From: Puniceicoccales bacterium
Lineage (GTDB): Bacteria > Verrucomicrobiota > Verrucomicrobiia > Opitutales > JAIRKQ01
DNA: 8,267 bases
Assembly: GCA_031273725.1 (NCBI GenBank)
Contig: JAISRG010000007.1
Span: 1 to 8,267, forward strand
Reading direction: 5' to 3'
Position 1 is the first letter of the stretch; each line of letters opens with the position of its first letter. Both the position numbers and the translations under genes were made by a program. Below are positions 4,820 to 8,267 of the stretch, piece by piece. The notes under the pieces are model-generated. The model worked only from the letters and a program-made list of their open reading frames with translations. It was not told where the DNA came from and searched no databases.

Positions 4820-5887
4820 TCAAATTTGCTCAAGTTCAGATCTGGGCAGTAATTCGCTGAGAGATTTTTCCAGTTTCGATACTCTATCGAACAAATTTGG
4901 GATTTTGGGGCGCAGGACATAGAAATGATTGGCGTCGCCTATCGACATTGCCGGATTCCCTCGCAATATTTTTCCCATTTTCGATTTATAACTTACCACT
5001 GAACTTTTCCCGCCTATCCAGACCCCATCTGGAATATTTATGTGCCCCGCAATCCCAACCTGTCCACCAATGATAACATGGTTCCCTATTGTAGTACTGC
5101 CAGAAATACCCGTTTGAGCAATGATTAAACAACCTTCCCCTATGGTAACATTATGCCCTATTTGGACCAAATTATCTATCTTTGTCCCTTTCCCAATCTT
5201 GGTATGGCTAAATCTGGCACGGTCGATGGTCGTGTTTGCTCCGATATCAACGTCATCCCCAATTACCACATTTCCAATCTGTGGAATTTTTTCATGGACA
5301 CCATCTACAGTTTCATATCCAAAACCATCGGACCCTATTATTACACCAGAAAACAACGTTACCCGCGATCCAATTTCGCAAAAATCCATGACCACTACGG
5401 AAGGATGTAAAACACTGTTTGGCCCAATTTTGGCGCTGTGTCCAATGTAACATCCGGCCATAATAATAACGTTATCGGCAATGGTCGCATTGGATTCGAC
5501 AACCACATTGGGGCCAATACTCACATTTTGTCCAATTGATGCAGTTGCATCTATGACAGCTTTGGGATGGTGCCAGCCGTGAGGTTGCGGACAACATTTT
5601 CTTTCTATGTCTTGGCAAAGTTTTCCAAGGGCAAATGACGGATTATCAAAAAACAGGAAACATTGATTCTCTTTTGGTGCCAAATCAAGTTCCATGGGAA
5701 GCAATATCGCAGACGCCTGACTTTTTTCCACTTCTTTTCTATATTTGGAATTCCCGAGAAAAGAAACACCTCCCTGTTTTGTTTCCACTAGAGATCCGAT
5801 ATGCGAAATGGGGAAAGAAGTGTGACCAATGATTTTTTTGGGGATTAATAAATCTATAAGTTCATGTAGTTCGTAGGAGAAATTCAT
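4820..5887 (-). CDS. lpxD: UDP-3-O-acylglucosamine N-acyltransferase LpxD
   Basis: Transfers a 3-hydroxyacyl chain from ACP to the 2-amino group of UDP-3-O-acylglucosamine, the third step of lipid A synthesis, as a cytosolic trimer. The 355-residue length is normal. The N-terminal uridine-binding domain is seen in IGSLVETKQGGVSFLGNSKY (residues 30-49). Residues about 110-300 are left-handed beta-helix hexapeptide repeats (IGQNVS, IGPNVV, IADNVI and others), interrupted by the family's GSDGFGY loop (185-191). His245 in VQIGHNV corresponds to the catalytic base (His239 in E. coli), and His281 in GIAGH to the second conserved His. A C-terminal helix (PNLFDRVSKLEKSLSEL) follows. The start is the ATG at 5887; the Shine-Dalgarno is weak. 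It lies 115 bp downstream of ompH on the same strand, but a terminator stands between them, so it may be transcribed partly on its own. Confidence 0.96.
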   Translation of the reverse strand: MNFSYELHELIDLLIPKKIIGHTSFPISHIGSLVETKQGGVSFLGNSKYRKEVEKSQASAILLPMELDLAPKENQCFLFFDNPSFALGKLCQDIERKCCPQPHGWHHPKAVIDATASIGQNVSIGPNVVVESNATIADNVIIMAGCYIGHSAKIGPNSVLHPSVVVMDFCEIGSRVTLFSGVIIGSDGFGYETVDGVHEKIPQIGNVVIGDDVDIGANTTIDRARFSHTKIGKGTKIDNLVQIGHNVTIGEGCLIIAQTGISGSTTIGNHVIIGGQVGIAGHINIPDGVWIGGKSSVVSYKSKMGKILRGNPAMSIGDANHFYVLRPKIPNLFDRVSKLEKSLSELLPRSELEQI

Positions 5888-5949
5888 ATATTCTACAGTT
5901 CACAAAACAGTAATCTAAAATAATGTCAGGTTGTGAGATATTTTTGGCC

Positions 5950-5976
5950 AAAAAAGCGTCCACCTAATTGGACGCC
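5950..5976 (-). terminator. rho-independent terminator after ompH
   Basis: On the minus strand a stem of GCGTCCA (5969-5975) with TGGACGC (5956-5962), loop of 6 nt, is followed at once by TTTTTT (5950-5955). It begins about 27 nt after the ompH stop. It should end, or attenuate, transcription from ompH into lpxD. Confidence 0.8.
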
Positions 5977-6002
5977 ATAAAATTCAATTGTTAAAATAAG
6001 CC

Positions 6003-6563
6003 TTATTTCCGTTTTGAATTTAATTCATCGATGACCAATTGCGTAATATCCAGTGCATCATCGACATACAAAGTACCAGGAACTTTGTTGAGCACTATGT
6101 CCGCTTTTTTTGCTTTTGCAACTACAGCAGTGGCATCTTCGATGGCTTTACCTTGTTCCAAAAGTTCTTTGTCTCTGCGTTCCGCAAGCTTCTTATTCAA
6201 ATTTTGATGAAGTTGTCTAAACTCCCTTTCCTGTACGCGAAAAGCTTCCATTTTCTCTTCGGATTCCCGCTTAGATTTTTCACGAACGGAATCCAACAAT
6301 GCAGTATTTTCTACCCTTTCGCTCAGTGTATAAATTTCTTCCTGTAACTTCAACATGGCATTATTCATTTCCTGGAGTTCCTTATCTGCGGCAGCAACAG
6401 CTTCAGAAAAGGCAGCTTGCGCAGTTTTAGCACTTTCGTAATTTTCAAAGACCTTCCGTACATCGACTGATAATATCTTTTGTACAGCAGCAGAAATATC
6501 AGTGATGCAAAGCAACAAACATACCGTAATAACGGCAGCAATTTTTTTACCTTTATTTTTCAT
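6003..6563 (-). CDS. OmpH/Skp-family periplasmic chaperone
   Basis: OmpH/Skp proteins are periplasmic chaperones that hold unfolded outer-membrane proteins for the BAM complex. The 186-residue product has a signal peptide: basic start (MKNKGKK), hydrophobic core (IAAVITVCLLLCI, residues 8-20) and a likely cleavage after ISA or SAA near residue 25. The family's opening strand follows (ILSVDVRKVFENYESAKTAQ, 30-49), then a long Glu/Lys/Arg-rich coiled coil (about 55-145) forming the tentacle, and the closing part of the body domain, with YVDDALDITQLVIDEL near the end (166-181). ompH next to lpxD is a common arrangement, usually with bamA upstream; here the upstream gene is divergent and bamA is absent. 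The start ATG at 6563 fits the signal peptide; no clear Shine-Dalgarno is seen. Skp sequences diverge widely, so the symbol is left blank. Confidence 0.88.
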   Translation of the reverse strand: MKNKGKKIAAVITVCLLLCITDISAAVQKILSVDVRKVFENYESAKTAQAAFSEAVAAADKELQEMNNAMLKLQEEIYTLSERVENTALLDSVREKSKRESEEKMEAFRVQEREFRQLHQNLNKKLAERRDKELLEQGKAIEDATAVVAKAKKADIVLNKVPGTLYVDDALDITQLVIDELNSKRK

Positions 6564-6650
6564 AAGATTGGTGGGATTGTTAATAAGCTAAATAAAAAAT
6601 CAAGAGAAAAACTTAACCATATTGCGAATTGCAAAATAAAAGTGAGAAAA

Positions 6651-6707
6651 ATGAAAATTTCAAGATCGTCAATGTTATCAATGGTTACGTTAATTTTTCT
6701 AGCCTAA
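6651..6707 (+). CDS. possible 18-codon peptide ahead of the 6759 gene
   Basis: A short frame encodes MKISRSSMLSMVTLIFLA, a basic start followed by a hydrophobic stretch like a bare signal peptide or small membrane peptide. GTGAGAAAA upstream is a poor ribosome site. It ends just before the TTGACA at 6713. It may be a leader or small membrane peptide, or chance in AT-rich DNA. Confidence 0.15.
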   Translation: MKISRSSMLSMVTLIFLA

Positions 6708-6712
6708 AAAGC

Positions 6713-6758
6713 TTGACATTAAAGGAATAAAGATAAGCCTTTTAGTGAAAGGTATTAT
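6713..6758 (+). promoter_or_regulatory. -35 box and ribosome-binding site of the 6759 gene
   Basis: A perfect TTGACA (6713-6718) lies 40 bp upstream of the ATG, but no good -10 hexamer is found at 15-18 bp, so any promoter here is probably weak or needs an activator. GAAAGG (6747-6752) sits six bases before the ATG, a fair Shine-Dalgarno, and it supports the chosen start. Confidence 0.35.
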
Positions 6759-7325
6759 ATGGATGTCCCTAAATATAAATCAATTCATGGTGACGGGGTT
6801 GAAATAACGAAGGTTCTCACTCCAGAGGAGGCTGCCGAGTTACATGAAATGTTTGCATATGGTCTTGATGAGCCTGATCCAAGCGAAGTTGAAGCTGTCA
6901 GCAAAGAGTACAATAGTCGTGCTCTCGCTCCAATGTTAAAGTGGGCAGAGGGATTTATACAAAATCCTAGGGTTGTGCAATACGAAGAAGTGATAGAAAA
7001 GTTGAAAGGTTTTTCTCCGAAATACAATTGCGAGATAGGTTTTTGCCATGATGTACTATTGCCTGCATTGGAAAAATCTGGTCAATTACCAAAGGTACCG
7101 GTATCGCTGATCATAGTATTGAATACCTTACATCTTGTACACTTTGAAGGTACGCGCTTGGTGAGTGTTGAGAAAGAAGGACCAAATTTATTTTTTGTTG
7201 ACGAGTTTAAATCTACGGTGGATGGCAAAGTTGTTCCGCATGCTTATAGTTATAGGTTACACAACTATTTATCATCAAAAGATGTTCAGTTGGAAGCCAT
7301 AAAGCCAGTACCTGTGGAAGAGTAA
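6759..7325 (+). CDS. hypothetical cytosolic protein
   Basis: I do not recognise this 188-residue protein. It has no signal peptide or membrane segment and is mildly acidic. Residues about 18-65 look helical (LTPEEAAELHEMFAYGL, then SKEYNSRALAPMLKWAEGF). The middle has a Cys/His pair (CEIGFCHD) and a hydrophobic strand (VPVSLIIVLNTLHLVHFEG). The end is strand-rich (NLFFVDEF, then HAYSYRLHNYL) with a Pro/Glu tail. No catalytic motif is evident. The start ATG at 6759 follows a fair ribosome site (GAAAGG). It is transcribed away from ompH with 195 bp between them and stands alone. Coding quality is good over the whole length, so I take it as a real gene. Confidence 0.75.
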   Translation: MDVPKYKSIHGDGVEITKVLTPEEAAELHEMFAYGLDEPDPSEVEAVSKEYNSRALAPMLKWAEGFIQNPRVVQYEEVIEKLKGFSPKYNCEIGFCHDVLLPALEKSGQLPKVPVSLIIVLNTLHLVHFEGTRLVSVEKEGPNLFFVDEFKSTVDGKVVPHAYSYRLHNYLSSKDVQLEAIKPVPVEE

Positions 7326-7664
7326 CATGGTATCTTTATCATGCTGTGTAAGATTATAACTTTTTGGAAAAGTCCGGAGTAAAAATTGAAAAGTTGTAGT
7401 CAATTAATTTAATTTGTCCCTATAGGGAAGGTTGAGAGCAAAGAAAGACAAAGAAAAAATCGGCAAAGCATTTTTTCTTTTTACGTTGTTTTATTTCTCC
7501 TTCCTTCTAGGAGAGAAAATACATCCAGGGAAGAAATAGTTCCACATGTTTATCTACTCTTACCTAAAATAACCTTATCATCCTCTTTCCAATGCCTCAC
7601 ATTCGAACTTCATCCGTTTCTTTTGTTGCACAAAAATTTTAGGATGGATTTGCCATGTATAATC
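7326..7664. other. 339-bp convergent intergenic region with several inverted repeats
   Basis: I see no gene here. It lies between two convergent genes and holds three palindromic elements: a 12-bp perfect palindrome TCCCTATAGGGA (7417-7428), an 11-bp AT-rich stem (7450-7480), and a 6-bp stem TCTCCT/AGGAGA (7496-7514). The remainder, 7515-7664, is AT-rich without recognisable signals. It may simply end transcription from both sides, or be a remnant. Confidence 0.5.
7450..7480 (+). terminator. possible bidirectional terminator
   Basis: AAAGAAAAAAT (7450-7460) and ATTTTTTCTTT (7470-7480) form a perfect 11-bp stem around a 9-nt loop. The right arm is itself T-rich, as a terminator tail would be, and the left arm gives the same on the other strand. 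It lies between convergent genes, but the stem has little GC and is 125 nt past the plus-strand stop, so it may be weak. Confidence 0.4.
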
Positions 7665-8267
7665 TTATACAGGTATGTGCCTCTGTATAGCCATGTAATG
7701 ATTCCCTATGTTAAACAAACACACTGCTCTTGGGTCAATCAATACAGACCTAATGGCATCTTGTTTGTATTGCACAGGAAATCCTGGACCACCTGAAAGT
7801 GAGCCTGGATCGTTTGCGCGGACCGCATGATAAATCGCAGTATCCCCATTGTGGTCGTAGATTCTAACGGTTGCTCCTCCAGCGCGAAGTCCCGCAAGGC
7901 TATCGCGTATGCTTTCTGCTCTCGCTTCTAGGTCTTTTCGTTTTTTTTTAAGTCCATTTTTTATCTCTTCCACGGCAAGGTTGGGATTATTGGCAATCAT
8001 TGCTAGGATATCGCCTGCCATTGCTATGGCAGTGAGTTGCAGTTGGCCATCAGCAAACCCTCTCTGGAAATTTGCTAGGAAATCTTCCATCTCTTTTAGG
8101 GTAGCAGGTTGTTGCAGGACTTCGTTCTCCAGGGTAAAAATTTGATTAAGAAGCGCAGTAACCACGTCTATGGCAGTCTGCGTATCTCCTAGATTGCGAT
8201 TTTGCATATCAATATTGTTTTTATTGCTTTCGACGATTACAAATGGCCTGTTAAGGGCTTGGGCTAA
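7665..8267 (-). CDS. C-terminal part of a probable OTU-like cysteine protease (partial)
   Basis: The frame is open from the right edge through 200 residues to the stop at 7665; the ATG at 8207 is internal, so the true start lies outside the window. Residues 1-12 (LAQALNRPFVIV) match the helix-strand that follows the catalytic Cys in OTU proteases (pattern L-x-R-P-x-x-V). The C-terminus gives the final strands: TVRIYDHNG (133-141), then CLFNIGNHYMAIQ (183-195), with His190-Tyr as the catalytic His motif. Between them, residues about 21-130 form a helical, charged insert (KEMEDFLANF, KKKRKDLEARAESIRDSL) not expected in a plain OTU domain. OTU proteases remove ubiquitin; bacterial ones are usually secreted effectors of host-associated species. 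The Cys motif (D-G-x-C) should lie upstream, outside the window. Low overall sequence conservation in the family keeps this inference tentative. The segment DHNGDTAIYHAV also recalls an ankyrin repeat, but only one is present. Confidence 0.5.
   Translation of the reverse strand, partial: LAQALNRPFVIVESNKNNIDMQNRNLGDTQTAIDVVTALLNQIFTLENEVLQQPATLKEMEDFLANFQRGFADGQLQLTAIAMAGDILAMIANNPNLAVEEIKNGLKKKRKDLEARAESIRDSLAGLRAGGATVRIYDHNGDTAIYHAVRANDPGSLSGGPGFPVQYKQDAIRSVLIDPRAVCLFNIGNHYMAIQRHIPV

Noticed and set aside
5121..5450. Plus-strand frames inside lpxD
   Set aside because: Shadows of the hexapeptide-repeat coding sequence on the other strand.
6039..6347. Plus-strand frame inside ompH
   Set aside because: Antisense of the coiled-coil codons; the Phe/Leu-rich product is the usual complement of Glu/Lys-rich coding DNA.
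7817..7880. Ankyrin repeat in the right-edge protein (DHNGDTAIYHAV)
   Set aside because: Only one partial match and no second repeat; it fits better as a strand-turn of the OTU-like fold.

Overview
The window looks like chromosomal DNA of a low-GC, LPS-bearing (Gram-negative) bacterium. An ompH/skp-like gene followed by lpxD is part of the usual outer-membrane biogenesis set, and the enoyl-ACP reductase is of the FabV type. ompH next to lpxD plus FabV, with several lineage-specific proteins, would suit the Planctomycetota-Verrucomicrobiota-Chlamydiota group (perhaps a Verrucomicrobiota/Opitutae relative). That placement is inference; the sequence alone does not prove it. A probable OTU-like cysteine protease fragment at the right edge hints at contact with a eukaryotic host.

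Layout, left to right. (1) fabV on the minus strand (62-1231), the last reductive step of fatty-acid elongation. (2) A tandem array of three toxin-antitoxin modules, all on the minus strand (about 1468-3563). Each has an antitoxin with a ribbon-helix-helix-like N-terminus, then a YoeB/Txe-type mRNA interferase whose reading frame overlaps it. The array is a mosaic: promoter plus antitoxin N-terminus and toxin C-terminus are nearly identical between modules 1 and 2, while the stretch coding for antitoxin C-terminus plus toxin N-terminus differs in each copy. (3) A small hypothetical ORF (3557-3838, minus) whose stop codon lies inside the promoter of module 3. (4) A membrane-anchored protein of unknown function (4010-4780, plus). 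(5) lpxD (4820-5887) and ompH (6003-6563), both minus, with a rho-independent terminator between them. (6) A divergent cytosolic protein of unknown function (6759-7325, plus). (7) A 339-bp convergent intergenic region with several inverted repeats. (8) The 3' part of a minus-strand gene (7665 to the right edge) whose ends match an OTU-type cysteine protease, with a roughly 110-residue helical insertion; its start lies outside the window.

How they work together: fabV supplies fatty acyl chains, and LpxD attaches a 3-hydroxyacyl chain to UDP-glucosamine for lipid A. OmpH/Skp chaperones outer-membrane proteins. These form the envelope-building core. The toxin-antitoxin array is an accessory island between core genes. 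Its three modules share nearly the same promoter and DNA-binding domain but appear to have separate toxin-antitoxin interfaces, which suggests shared regulation with separate neutralisation.
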